From contig JALDNG010000410.1 of the NCBI GenBank assembly GCA_024349245.1, forward strand, positions 124,001 through 188,000: a stretch of DNA of 64,000 nt, read 5' to 3'. A program made the translations under genes and the position numbers. Position 1 is the stretch's first letter. The number at the start of each line of letters is the position of its first letter. This document shows, one piece after another, positions 26,271-35,287 of this stretch. The stretch is from Neodontobutis hainanensis (Eukaryota; Chordata; Actinopteri; Gobiiformes; Odontobutidae). The notes beneath the pieces were generated by a model that saw nothing but the letters and a program-made list of their open reading frames with translations, had not been told where the DNA came from and searched no databases.

Positions 26271-26528
26271 GCGTTGGTCAGCACCACTCTGATGGGCTTC
26301 TGATCGACGCTAACGCTTTAAAGATGTCGTGGCACCTGATTGGAGCGTTGTGGACAGTCTTCTTGGACTGAGTCTCCAGCTGCCTGACCTCATGTTGGGT
26401 ACTGACCTCTTCACTGACCTCTGTGATGTACAGCTCAGTGTAGATCCTGTTCAGAGGTGTTCTACTTCCTGTTTCAGTTCCTTCAGACACACTTCTACAT
26501 CTCTGCTGCAGACTCCTCTTATGCTCAC
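26271..26528 (-). pseudogene. NLR gene 1: FISNA part of exon, frameshifted from NACHT
   Basis: This is the start of the same exon, encoding the fish-specific NACHT-associated (FISNA) domain: EHKRSLQQRC, LNRIYTELYITE, HEVRQLETQSKK, RCHDIFKAL. The acceptor CCAG is at 26532-26529. Compared with the intact frame in gene 2, one G is missing near 26306 (GATCGACG instead of GATCGGACA) and one C near 26272 (CACGCG instead of CACGCCG). The net shift of two bases leaves FISNA disconnected from the P-loop. Exon 3 ends with one base and this exon begins with two, forming AGT. Confidence 0.85.
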
Positions 26529-27087
26529 CTGGAACAAGAACAAACATGTTTTAAATGGGTTTGTGCCAAATGTTTGAAGTATTAAGTTAAAATGGAAAAC
26601 ATCAGAACAATGTTTTCAACAGAAAATTATCTTTGCAGTTGTTTATCTTTGAAAATAGAGCCCAGTGGAAGGAGGCATTAGTTCTATCAGAGAGAGGACA
26701 AACTGAACACTGTTGAAGAAGAAGAGCAAACAGACTTTAATAGACTTTGAACTTAAGAGCTAAAAAAAAAAAGAAGCCCAGTGCTCATCTAGAATAAAAG
26801 AAGGACGTGACTGCTTCTGTATGAATTAACTCATGGATCATAAAAACAGTGCCTAGTTTTACAAAGGTTTTAAAACAGGCCACATCTACTTTTACTTTAA
26901 GACACTTCTCCTTAAAAACATTTATAAAAAAAATAGAACATCATTTAACCTGTTTATTTTGAGTAAATATAAGTCTATGATAAGACTTTAGCTCCTGCTG
27001 ACGAGGAACATGGTTTGTTTTCAGTGTTTAACATTCTCGTTTCATTCTGTATTTTTCAGATGTCTTTACAACGTGCTGTATTTTGTA
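26529..27087. other. NLR gene 1 intron 3, NACHT-proximal part
   Basis: AT-rich intron DNA, closely matched by 58,681-59,232 in gene 2. I see no exon or element in this part. The conservation is paralogy from a recent duplication rather than evidence of function. Confidence 0.7.
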
Positions 27088-27102
27088 CCAGCAGAGGGCG
27101 CT
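27088..27102 (+). promoter_or_regulatory. CTCF-like motif in NLR gene 1 intron
   Basis: CCAGCAGAGGGCGCT fits every position of the vertebrate CTCF core consensus CCASYAGRKGGCRSY. The same 15 bases stand at 59,233-59,247 in gene 2. Whether it is occupied cannot be judged from sequence. Such motifs also occur within dispersed repeats. Confidence 0.5.
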
Positions 27103-27401
27103 AGCATGACATGGCTGTTAAGAGTGTTATAAAGATAGTGTCAAAACGTGAAATGAGGTTTATTGCAGTGTCATAACTGTGTAGTAGATTATATTTGGTT
27201 AAATTATTTACATTTCATATGAAAGAAAAGAGTATAATTTAATTGAATTTGTCTTGTTCACGTAAAAAGAGTAATTTCATAAGCCATAGAAACAGATAAT
27301 TCATAGATTTTATGATCGTCAAAAGACATTTATTTTCAGGTTAAACTGGTAATTTGTGCTTTAAGAGACAGTTTAATTGAAGTAACTGTTATTTGTTTTA
27401 G

Positions 27402-27508
27402 CTCTCACAATAAGTTTTACCAAATGTTCATCAAGGCTTTCAATAAACTTTCAAGTGAACCATCAGTTCCAGAGTTAGAGCCTCTCAGTCGAGGACGCTA
27501 CAGTAATG
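27402..27508 (+). other. Exon-like cassette of unknown origin (gene 1 copy)
   Basis: This 107-bp stretch on the plus strand follows TTTGTTTTAG and is open in one frame: FYQMFIKAFNKLSSEP, then VPELEPLSRGRYSN. The paralogous copy at 59,547-59,653 reads YDEFYQMFIKAFNKL and ends at a possible donor GTATTG. I do not recognise the protein. Here the retrovirus is inserted exactly at its 3' edge. It could be a captured exon, a transposon piece, or chance. Confidence 0.35.
27504..27508. repeat. 5-bp target-site duplication, left
   Basis: TAATG directly precedes the 5' LTR and is repeated at 35935-35939 after the 3' LTR. The uninterrupted gene 2 paralogue has a single TAATG at 59,649-59,653, which proves the insertion point. 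Confidence 0.93.
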
Positions 27509-28144
27509 TGCTATAAGTAAAATGTTATTTTAATCATATTTTGGAATGATATTCTTTTAATATAGTTTGTAAAGGTTCAATCTGAAGTAGATGAGTTTTG
27601 GAGTGCTTATGACTTCACTGTCGGTGCAGTTATAAGGGCTATAGTTAGACTATCCATATATGGCCACAATGCTTTACTGCACAAGAAACATCTGTCTTTT
27701 TTCTTTTTTTAGTTACATTCTGAATGTATTCTGGGATTGGTAGATGCACCATTACCATGTAAGGTCACACTGCCAATGTATATAAACTGTGCGTTTACAA
27801 TAAAGCTTTGAGAAGGAGAGAACAGAACCACAAAACCAGTGTGTTGTCTTTTGTCTCTTTCTCCCACTGGCCAGTGCTCAGACAGCTGTGTATTGGACGT
27901 AACTGTCAGGATTCTAGAACCTGACATAGCGGAGCGAGTTACGGACAATAATCTGAATATGATATCATTAGTTAGCGGGATGCTGACAGTAGCCAAGCAG
28001 TAGGTACTGGGTAAAAAATAAGTTTGCGGAGCGAGCTATCGGGCCCAGCTATAGCGCGGTAGATTAGCTAATCTGTATTGGTCAAGCGGGAAGCTGACTT
28101 CGGCCGAATAAATCCGACTAGCTAGAGTAAAAAACATTATTTCA
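27509..28144 (+). repeat. Endogenous retrovirus 5' LTR
   Basis: This 636-bp LTR begins TGCTATAAG and ends TTATTTCA. It is matched by the 647-bp 3' LTR with only a handful of differences and one block of about 15 bp present only in the 3' LTR. A TATA box (TATATAAA) is at 27779-27786 and a poly(A) signal AATAAA at 27799-27804. The LTR transcribes rightwards, opposite to the host NLR gene. Confidence 0.95.
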
Positions 28145-28145
28145 T

Positions 28146-28163
28146 TGGTGTCAGAAGTGGGAT
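28146..28163 (+). promoter_or_regulatory. Primer-binding site, tRNA-Leu type
   Basis: TGGTGTCAGAAGTGGGAT starts two bases after the LTR. It is the complement of the 3' end of vertebrate tRNA-Leu species that end in CCCACTTCTGACA plus CCA. It would prime minus-strand DNA synthesis. Confidence 0.8.
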
Positions 28164-28361
28164 CCAGAGCGGCATCATCGGACCACGGGCTGGACAACGA
28201 ACTCAAAACCCCACCTAGCGCAACTCATCAAGCCTTCCGGCAGCACAGACACACAGCGGCCGTGGAGAAGAGGTGGGACAGAGACTTCCTTGCCAGACTG
28301 GTGGCCCGAGGTGAAGCTCCTGGAGTCCCTGAGATCGAACTACACTTCTCATGGTGTCCGG

Positions 28362-28367
28362 GTGAGT
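28362..28367 (+). promoter_or_regulatory. Candidate retroviral major splice donor
   Basis: GTGAGT at 28362, preceded by GGG, lies in the leader between the primer site and the gag start, where the donor for subgenomic env RNA is expected. No experimental support. Confidence 0.4.
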
Positions 28368-28393
28368 GCCAACCTTTAAAAATTAAAACTAAA

Positions 28394-28528
28394 ATGGGTT
28401 TAGATATAGCTAAACATAAAGCTAAACCGCGTTCTGCATTATGTGAAAATATGGAAAATCAATATCCAGGCTTAACTAAAAATGTTCATATACAGGGTGA
28501 AAAGTTGGGATTTCCAGATGGGGGTTAG
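28394..28528 (+). pseudogene. gag: Provirus gag, matrix N-terminus (truncated)
   Basis: The ATG at 28394 begins MGLDIAKHK, a Met-Gly start fitting N-myristoylation of a retroviral matrix protein, which targets Gag to the plasma membrane. The frame stays open for 44 codons and ends at TAG (28526-28528). The next 300 bases are full of stops in all frames, so this is only the beginning of a decayed matrix domain. Confidence 0.65.
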
Positions 28529-28840
28529 TTTAAATGTTCAACAGTTACTACAACAATTAAGACTAAATATGGAAAACTGTTACAAGATTATATGGCCTAA
28601 AAATAAAAATGAACAATTTTAGCATAAAAGTAAAATGAACAATAGAAGATTTGCCTAAAACAGTAGGACCATGAAACAAAACCTTAGATTGAATAAAAGT
28701 AATAAAAGAAAACAATAGGCCCAAATCTGACTGAAATCAAAAACAAATGTAATCATTATAACACCTAGAAAGCCACCTATAGCAGCAGCACTCTATCCTC
28801 CATCGCACACCATTGTACTGACTCGACAGGACTGTCACCT
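28529..28840 (+). pseudogene. gag: Provirus gag, decayed matrix/proline-rich segment
   Basis: Degenerate, very A-rich coding-strand sequence with many TAA and TAG codons. Near 28770-28810 a short proline-rich string (PPIAAALYPP) is readable; it recalls the late-domain region upstream of capsid. No frame is open across the segment. Confidence 0.5.
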
Positions 28841-29467
28841 TTGACAAAACCAGTTACATCTCAGACACCAGTTAGATTGATTGAGCAAATGTTGGTGCAG
28901 CCTAGTGGGCAGTTTCCTATGTATCAAGTTGCAGGGGGAGATGGTATACAACAGGTGTTCAGACCATGGGACAGGACAGAAATGAAACAGGCAGCTGAAT
29001 GTGTTCCTGACCCCAGACATGGTACACATGCTTTTGAAGAAAATTGGATCTCATTGTGTAAACAGTGGAGGCCAACTGGTGAAGAATGCAGAAAATTGTT
29101 GTGCATGAGTAGTAAAGATGAAGCTTATAAATGGGACAAGTTGTTTGATGAGAGTAGAACTATAGAAAAAGTGGTTTCTAAAGAAGTACAGTGGGACAGA
29201 GATGACGACTACCAAGACATGGTAAATGCAATAGTTCTTTTTGCGAAAGAGGTTTGGGGTAACTATTCAGGTCTTCAAAATGTAATGCAAATGACTCAGG
29301 GTCCTGAAGAGAGTGCGCCTTTGTTTTTGGCTAAATTCCTTAAAGCATATGAGCAACAGACAGAACAGGAAAAGGGTAAGTTTGGGTCTAGCCCTATAGG
29401 ACCATATGAGGCAGCCGTTGTAGCGCTTGGATTAAATAGATTAATGGTGAAATTGAAAATCTTTTAA
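28841..29467 (+). pseudogene. gag: Provirus gag, capsid region
   Basis: An open frame of about 200 codons with gammaretrovirus-like capsid features: FRPWDRTEMKQAAECVPDP near the start (residue about 39) and a major homology-like stretch GPEESAPLFLAKFLKAY at about residues 153-169. Capsid forms the virion core. The frame is open upstream of 28841 only briefly. At its end it runs out of frame into the protease (about 29,437), with no Cys-His nucleocapsid motif between, so the nucleocapsid region has been lost. Confidence 0.8.
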
Positions 29468-29796
29468 TAGATAGCGGTGCATCTAAAGCAGTCTCATCTA
29501 CTAAGTGTAAACGGAAAAATCATATTCCATTGTCAAACAAAACTGTGTTTACAATAGGAAACACTAATCAAATACAATTGGAAGCGGTAACAAGTCCACT
29601 TATAATAGAGGGCCTAGATCGGATTGTGGAACATGAATTTATTTTATCTAGATCTTGTCCAATTAATCTATGTGGAAGAGACCTTATGAAGAAAATGTGT
29701 ATGACAGTAGAAAGTACACCGACTGAGGTTAAAATGAGAAACCCAGAACAACAGTTTGTGTTAAACGGACATGACATACCTCTTTTCACTATATGA
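29438..29796 (+). pseudogene. pro: Provirus aspartic protease
   Basis: The frame beginning near INGEIENLLIDSGA carries the retroviral protease active-site triad DSG and ends after the conserved CGRDLMKK region, near the GRD motif of this family. It would act as a dimer to cleave Gag-Pol. It is joined upstream to capsid by a deletion in another frame, and ends at TGA (29794-29796) overlapping the next frame by four bases. Confidence 0.8.
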
Positions 29797-31118
29797 TGCA
29801 GCTAGATGAGCAACACACAGAGGCAGGACAGATAGTTCTTGACATAGCCCGAAAATACACTACTCAGTCAAGACACTTCATGACAGCAGAAGAATTACAT
29901 TGTACGTTGCATGTGTCACAGGGACCTGATGACAATTATGAAGAAGACTTTTACAAACAGATTAAAGACGCACACAACACCTTAATGGTAAAAAGTTTAT
30001 ACTGTAGTAAGACTAGAGCCGTATGCTCAATAGAGTTACACTCTGAACAAATGCATCTGTTTACTGGACACACACCACATGTTTCTATTGCCAGAGATGA
30101 TACAGATGAGTGGAAAGACCTACAATCTTTTCTGACTATGATACTCCTCAATGACGCCAAGTCAGGGTGGGTAACTGTTGGGGATAAAGTAAGGTTTAAT
30201 CCAACTCTGGAGGTGTATGAAATAAGTTTGTGGCAAATGTGGTCAGTGTTTAAGACGGTATGGATGAGAGAGTCTGTGGAGGAATGTATGATGACATCAG
30301 AGTCAATCGCAGCTGACTTAGAACAGATACCAGACATACTTTGGTCAAAAGGTCCAACGGACGTGGGCAGGCTAAATGTACCTCCCTACCGCATCACTAC
30401 AAACACAAACACTAAACCTCAACTTAGACAGTACCCAATCTCACAAGAGGCGCAGGAAGGGGCATTGAGCTGTCTCAACGATTATTTAAATGCTGGTGTG
30501 ATTATTCCATACAACAAAGAAGGTGCAAACACACCAATTTATCCAATCAAGAAAAGAGGGACAATGGTCAGATGGAGGTTCATTCATGATCTAAGGGCAA
30601 TAAATGCACTCACTAAACCAATTCCATCGGTTGTAGCCAATCCACATACCATTTGGACAAAGATAAAACCAACACATAAGTGGTTTTCAACAATTGATTT
30701 GGCTAATGCATTTTTTTCAGTACCAATACATGAAGACACACAACCATGGTTTGTTTTCACATTGGGGGGGTCAAAGTTCACATGGACTTCTTTGCCTCAA
30801 GGATTCGTGGACAGCCCCGCTGTTTTTCATGCAGTTTTAGATAAACAATTAAGTGAATTTGAGACTGACACTGACATTACAGTACTGCAGTATGTTGATG
30901 ATCTGTTAATATGTGCAGAAGACAAAGACCAGTGCAGACGCGGCACATTGGATCTCCTTAAATACTTGGCAGTTAACAACCACAGAGTAAATAAGGACAA
31001 GTTACTTATATGTCAACAGGAAGTGACATATCTAGGACAGATTGTTTCTCAGGAAGGAAGACGACTGACAGGTGACAGAAAGCAGGCAGTTCGTAACACA
31101 CCTTTACCAAAGACTTAA
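29793..31118 (+). pseudogene. pol: Provirus pol: 2H-like segment plus reverse transcriptase
   Basis: The 441-codon frame has two parts. Residues about 30-110 contain two H-x-[ST]-x motifs, HCTL at 36-39 and HVSI at 96-99, spaced as in 2H phosphoesterase folds. Residues about 215-430 are the reverse transcriptase: KKRGTMVRWRFIHDLR, STIDLANAFFSVP (catalytic Asp 302), LPQGF at 334-338 and the active-site YVDD at 367-370. The frame ends at a single in-frame TAA (31116-31118), after which the same frame continues. That stop could have come from CAA by one transition. Confidence 0.92.
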
Positions 31119-31892
31119 AAAGATTTGTTAAGTTTCATTGGAATTTGCTCATACTGTAGAACATGGATTCCCAGTTTTGCAAACATGGAAGGAACATTTA
31201 GAGATCTGCTAACACATGACATGAAGAACACAGACACAGTGCAGTGGACTGAAGAGGCAAGGGAACAGTTTGAAAAAGCGAAAGACAGTATTATGAATAG
31301 TCCAGCACTGGGGTGGTTCGACGGTAATAAACCTTATGAGTTGTTTGTTGATTCTTCAGATGGTTACATGAGAGCAGTACTAACCCAGACTAGAGGAGGA
31401 TTGCAGAAGCCAGTGGGCTATATTAGTAAAAGACTTGATTATGTTGCACGTGCATATCCAACCTGTGTACAGAGCATTGTGGGAATGTATGAAGCAGTTT
31501 TAGCAGTCCGGGAGTGGGTGAGATTTTCACCTTTGACAGTATGGTGTAACCATCAAATACAAATGCTTCTTCAAGACCAACATTTGACACACCTCACTAC
31601 TCAAAGGTATTTGAAATACGAGACATGTTTGTTTGGAGACCCTATGCTGACAATAAAGACATGCACCAAGCTAAACCCAGCAACATTACTTCCATTTCCA
31701 TCAGATGACACAGACACACACGACTGTCAGGAAGTTGTTAGAGAGGTTCTTACCCCAAGACGAGATCTTTTTGACATTCCTCTTAATACAGGAAGTATAG
31801 TATTTGTGGACGGGTGTGCCAAAAGAGACCACAAGGGTGGAATGGAGGTGGGGTATGCTGTGGTAACGGCTGAAACAATTTTAAAAAGCTGA
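31119..31892 (+). pseudogene. pol: Provirus pol: connection and RNase H, first part
   Basis: The same frame continues after the stop. It encodes the connection domain (FIGICSYCRTWIPSFANMEG at the start) and the first RNase H catalytic motif in FVDGCAKRDHKGG at about residue 226. RNase H removes the RNA strand of the replication hybrid. The frame ends in TGA at 31890-31892, where a one-base shift separates it from the next part. Confidence 0.87.
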
Positions 31893-32180
31893 GCTTCATG
31901 CGTTAACAAGAGCTTGTGAATTGCACAAGGAACAGGAAGAAACTATCTACACAGATAGTAGATATGCGTTTGGAGTAGTACATGATTTTGGAGCACTGTG
32001 GCAACAAAGAAATTTTCTAACGGCCATGGGTAAACAAATCTCTAACAGTGAACAGGTTCAGAGATTACTGGAAGCAATACTTTTACCTAAAAAAAATAGC
32101 AGTGGTAAAATGTAAAGCACATACGAAAAATACTGACCTAGAAAGTCTTGGCAATGCAAAGGCAGATGCCGAGGGCAAAA
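31893..32180 (+). pseudogene. pol: Provirus pol: RNase H, second part
   Basis: In another frame the RNase H resumes with AELHALTRACELHKEQ (around 31,890-31,936) and IYTDSRYAFGVVHDFGALWQ (near 31,946-32,010). After a stop at 32,113-32,115 it closes with VKCKAHTKNTDLE and GNAKADAE (near 32,105-32,170). These are the family's second and last catalytic neighbourhoods. At least two frame changes break it. Confidence 0.8.
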
Positions 32181-32289
32181 AAAAACAGCTGAAAGTAAAA
32201 CAAAAATAAATGTTGAGAGTTTAAACAATGTGTCTACACGAGACTATTTTAAAACTTCAATAGAGGACATTCAAAATCAAGCAGAAAAA

Positions 32290-32482
32290 ACTGAACTTTC
32301 CAGATGGAAAAACTATGTTACCTAATGGTATATGGACATTTGAGGGGAAACCATGTTTTCCACGAGCCTGGTATAGAATTGCTGCAGAAATAGCACATAA
32401 AGACCATGATGGACAAAATGGTAAATCTTATTAGAGGAGTTTGGCACTGCCCAGGGATACAGCAGATAGTGGCAGAAGTATG
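32290..32482 (+). pseudogene. pol: Provirus integrase N-terminal zinc-domain remnant
   Basis: Short pieces in different frames resemble the start of a retroviral integrase, including EIAHKDHDG and GVWHCPGIQQIVAEVC, the region of the His-His-Cys-Cys zinc site. The second Cys pair is incomplete because the sequence runs into a local minisatellite. There is no continuous frame. Confidence 0.55.
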
Positions 32483-32608
32483 TATGAAGTCCGTATTACG
32501 TGTTTTAAGTGTTGTATGTATTAAGTCTGTTTTAAGTATTGTGTGTATTACGTCTGTATTAAGTGTTGTATGTATTAAGTCTGTCTTAAGTGTTGTATGT
32601 GTGCCAGG
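32483..32608 (+). repeat. 27-bp minisatellite inside the provirus
   Basis: About four imperfect copies of a 27-bp unit (TCTGTTTTAAGTGTTGTATG plus seven more bases), encoding repeats of VLSVVCIKS. It starts where the integrase catalytic core should begin. It probably arose by slippage after the provirus lost function. Confidence 0.8.
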
Positions 32609-32829
32609 CATAACGTAGAAACTGCGCAGAGTAAGTTGCAACAAAAGAGCTCAAGGACCAGTTCATCACTGAATGATGGATTTTATTGAATCAAGTGCAT
32701 GCCAAGAAACTAAATATGTGCTAACAACTAATCACACTAACAACTAACCTTTAACAACTAAGGTATGAATTACAAATTGGAAAAGACAATACGTTGCTGG
32801 CAGAATTCTTTTCTTTTGCCCAGGCTTGA
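32609..32829. other. Unassigned segment replacing the integrase core
   Basis: The D,D,E catalytic core of integrase belongs here, but no frame resembles it. The 220 bases contain CTAACAACTAA-type short repeats (about 32,715-32,765) and no recognisable coding. Deletion or a small insertion replaced several hundred bases of pol. Confidence 0.6.
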
Positions 32830-33108
32830 CCACCACACGACCTGGTGCCAGGCGACTATGTGTGGATAAAGAGGTGGAGACGGAAAAAGTGGTCGGAGCC
32901 AAGGTTCGAGGGCCCATACCAGGTTCTGCTAACATCACCAACAGCAGTCAAAGTGGGCGAGAGAGCAACCTGGATCCATCACCACCACATAAAAAAGGCG
33001 ATCGTTGACAAGCTATCTGACGGACCAACTAAAGACAGTACCACCAAGGACAAGGACAAAGACACGGACACGGACATTGTCTCAAAGGACGAGAACTCGA
33101 CTGACTGA
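32830..33108 (+). pseudogene. pol: Provirus integrase C-terminal domain
   Basis: An open frame of about 90 codons with the DNA-binding C-terminal domain typical of gammaretrovirus-like integrases: PGDYVWIKRWRRKKW, RFEGPYQVLLTSPTAVKV and a closing TWIHHHHIKKA. A charged tail of Lys-Asp repeats follows to TGA at 33106-33108. It is separated from the zinc domain by the lost core. Confidence 0.87.
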
Positions 33109-33197
33109 AGGAGCGCTCCCTGGAAAATACGACTACAAAGACTGAGATAAGTTATTCAAGTCTTACAGTGTACATAGTGTGATAAAATATTTACAAG

Positions 33198-34154
33198 ATG
33201 TTTTTTTCTTTTATGATTTGTGTAATATTACTGGAAATTTATGGTGCTTTGAGTATAAAGGGGAACGTTGTAAGGGGAACAGAAGGCATTATTCACGTGG
33301 GCTACACACTACAAGGTGCTGAAATAATTTGCAACTGTAAAACCAAGGTGGGACAAATTAATAGTTTTGCTTTAGAATTTGAGCCATGTGGAAAAGAGGT
33401 AAAGAACATTGTTACATATGTGCCACAGTTTGGAGTAGCATCCCAAGTATGTTCCGTTTACAGCGCGGTACAGGGCCAACATCAGAATAACACAGAGGTT
33501 TCATTGCATTGTAACTGGCCTGGTAGACCACAACATGGTAACATATATTGTAGATGTGTAACATTTCCTTTAGGTTATACTTTGTCAAAACCAAAATACA
33601 ACTGTAACAACTTAAAGGAAATTAGTACAATTACCAAAACTCCTCCCTCAGCCAACCCTATATATCAGTCACTTCCATCTATTGTTCCAATACGTCCTGC
33701 TACAGTACAGCCAGCAGAACCAGATGAGGAAGAAAACCTGGACATACTAACTTTTGAATCTAGATGGAATAAAACACTAACCAACATAGTTCAACCTCTA
33801 GGGGTGAAACCAGAGGATTGTGTAATCTGTGTGGTACCAAGACAAAAGTATATGGCTGTAGGAGTAGCTGTAAATAAAAAAGAAACTTGTGATACCTATA
33901 TTGTTTTTAAACAAGCTGGTTTAGAAACTAAAGTATATCTAACTGAAATGGGAACCTTTTTACTGCACATTGACAAATTCTATCCTATTGTTTCCAGCAA
34001 TATTTGTTTAATAGATTGCATTTTTCTGTCAATGATTAACAGACACTTTGCCTACATGAATCACCTTTGGGAGTCAAAGTGTCCTAAACCACACACACAA
34101 GGAGCTTCAATTAGACCCTCCGGTTCGAGAGTGCCCCGCAGCGAAGGCTGCTGA
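33198..34154 (+). pseudogene. env: Provirus env, surface subunit
   Basis: The ATG at 33198 is followed by a hydrophobic signal peptide (FFSFMICVILLEIYGAL). The 318-codon frame is cysteine-rich, has N-glycosylation sequons (NNT, NKT) and carries a CVIC (CXXC) motif at residues 208-211, typical of gammaretroviral surface subunits that bond covalently to the transmembrane subunit. Known role of the family: receptor binding on the virion. The frame ends at TGA (34152-34154) after a frameshift somewhere between about 34,090 and 34,150. Confidence 0.85.
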
Positions 34155-34170
34155 GTTCTCCTGTATAAGG

Positions 34171-35142
34171 GTGGGTTCTGGACGAGCAAGGCTACCTTTC
34201 AGTTACTGTATAAAGTGTGTTCAGTGGATGGGAACTACTGATGACTCAGGTAGAGGCAGGTGGTTGGGAGAAATCATTAGCAGACTGGACTGGACTCCAG
34301 ACATTTTCTTTGCATGTGGTAACACAGCAACATTAAGAAACAGACCAGGAGTAGATGAGGAGTGTGCAGTAGTTATGCTTGCTGAAAGAATTACAGTCAT
34401 CACTAGAGAGGAGGATTTGAAAACAAGAAACAAGAGAGGAGCTGAGGATAACAGTTTTGGGATACCTATGGGTGTGCCTCCTGAATTTCAGGCCATTAGA
34501 GACCCTAATGGATGGTCTTTACTTGCTGCAATACCGTTTTTATCGGCAATAACATCGTCTAAACACAGCAAGTGGATTAATTATCTTTATTATACTCAAC
34601 AGAGAATGGTCAATTCTACTGCTAAATCGTTGCTAGCAATTGAACAAAAACTTACAGATGTCACTAGAACTGTGCTAGAGAATAGACAAGCACTGGATAT
34701 TTTGCTGGCTGACAGAGGAGGTCTGTGTACTTTCATCAATGCAGATGAAGGGTGTTGCACCAATATAAAACAAGTATCTGACATGTCAAATGTTTCTCTT
34801 GCTATCCAGGAAATAAAAGATTTACAGACAGAACTTTCTGATTTAAATAATATGTTAAGTAAAGGCTGGTTTGACCAATGGATTACTAACACTTTTGGAC
34901 GATTTTCAGGTATAGTTACATCAATTCTGGTGCCTATGGCAAGTGTAATTATTTTAATGTTGTTATTCTGTATGTGTGTTCCATGCATAATAGGGTGTAT
35001 TCAACGACGAATGGAACAAATATTGCTTGTGCATTCTACCGGTTTTTATCCTACACTACTTTTGGATGAATCACCAAATTCAGAAAATGACGATGAGGAA
35101 AAAATAGGATTATATGTTTTTTCTGAGGATCTTGATATATAA
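34171..35142 (+). pseudogene. env: Provirus env, end of surface plus transmembrane subunit
   Basis: A 323-codon frame, one frame off the preceding one. A furin-type site RNKR is at residues 86-89, and heptad-like helices lie around 145-180. A conserved gammaretrovirus-like core follows: LENRQALDILLADRGG, then C186, C195 and C196, giving CX8CC rather than the usual CX6CC. A membrane anchor is at about 247-276 and the cytoplasmic tail has acidic stretches. It ends at TAA 35140-35142. Family role: membrane fusion. The reading frame is broken upstream, so no complete Env can be made from this copy. Confidence 0.87.
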
Positions 35143-35276
35143 CTTTTTCCAGCATTATTGAAAATGTGAACAGGGAAAGGATCAGGTTTGGGTGACGGCC
35201 TGTACAGGTCCATCAACAACTGTGAAATTCCCTTGGTCCGAGTATTTTCAGTGTAAGGTGATTCTTTTATAGAATC

Positions 35277-35287
35277 AAAGGGTGGAA
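35277..35287 (+). promoter_or_regulatory. Polypurine tract
   Basis: AAAGGGTGGAA lies immediately before the 3' LTR, the position of the plus-strand primer. One T interrupts the purine run. Confidence 0.75.

Noticed and set aside
27709..27996. 95-codon minus-strand frame in the LTRs (again at 35,488-35,775)
   Set aside because: Antisense within the LTR regulatory region, duplicated because LTRs are duplicated; no known product.
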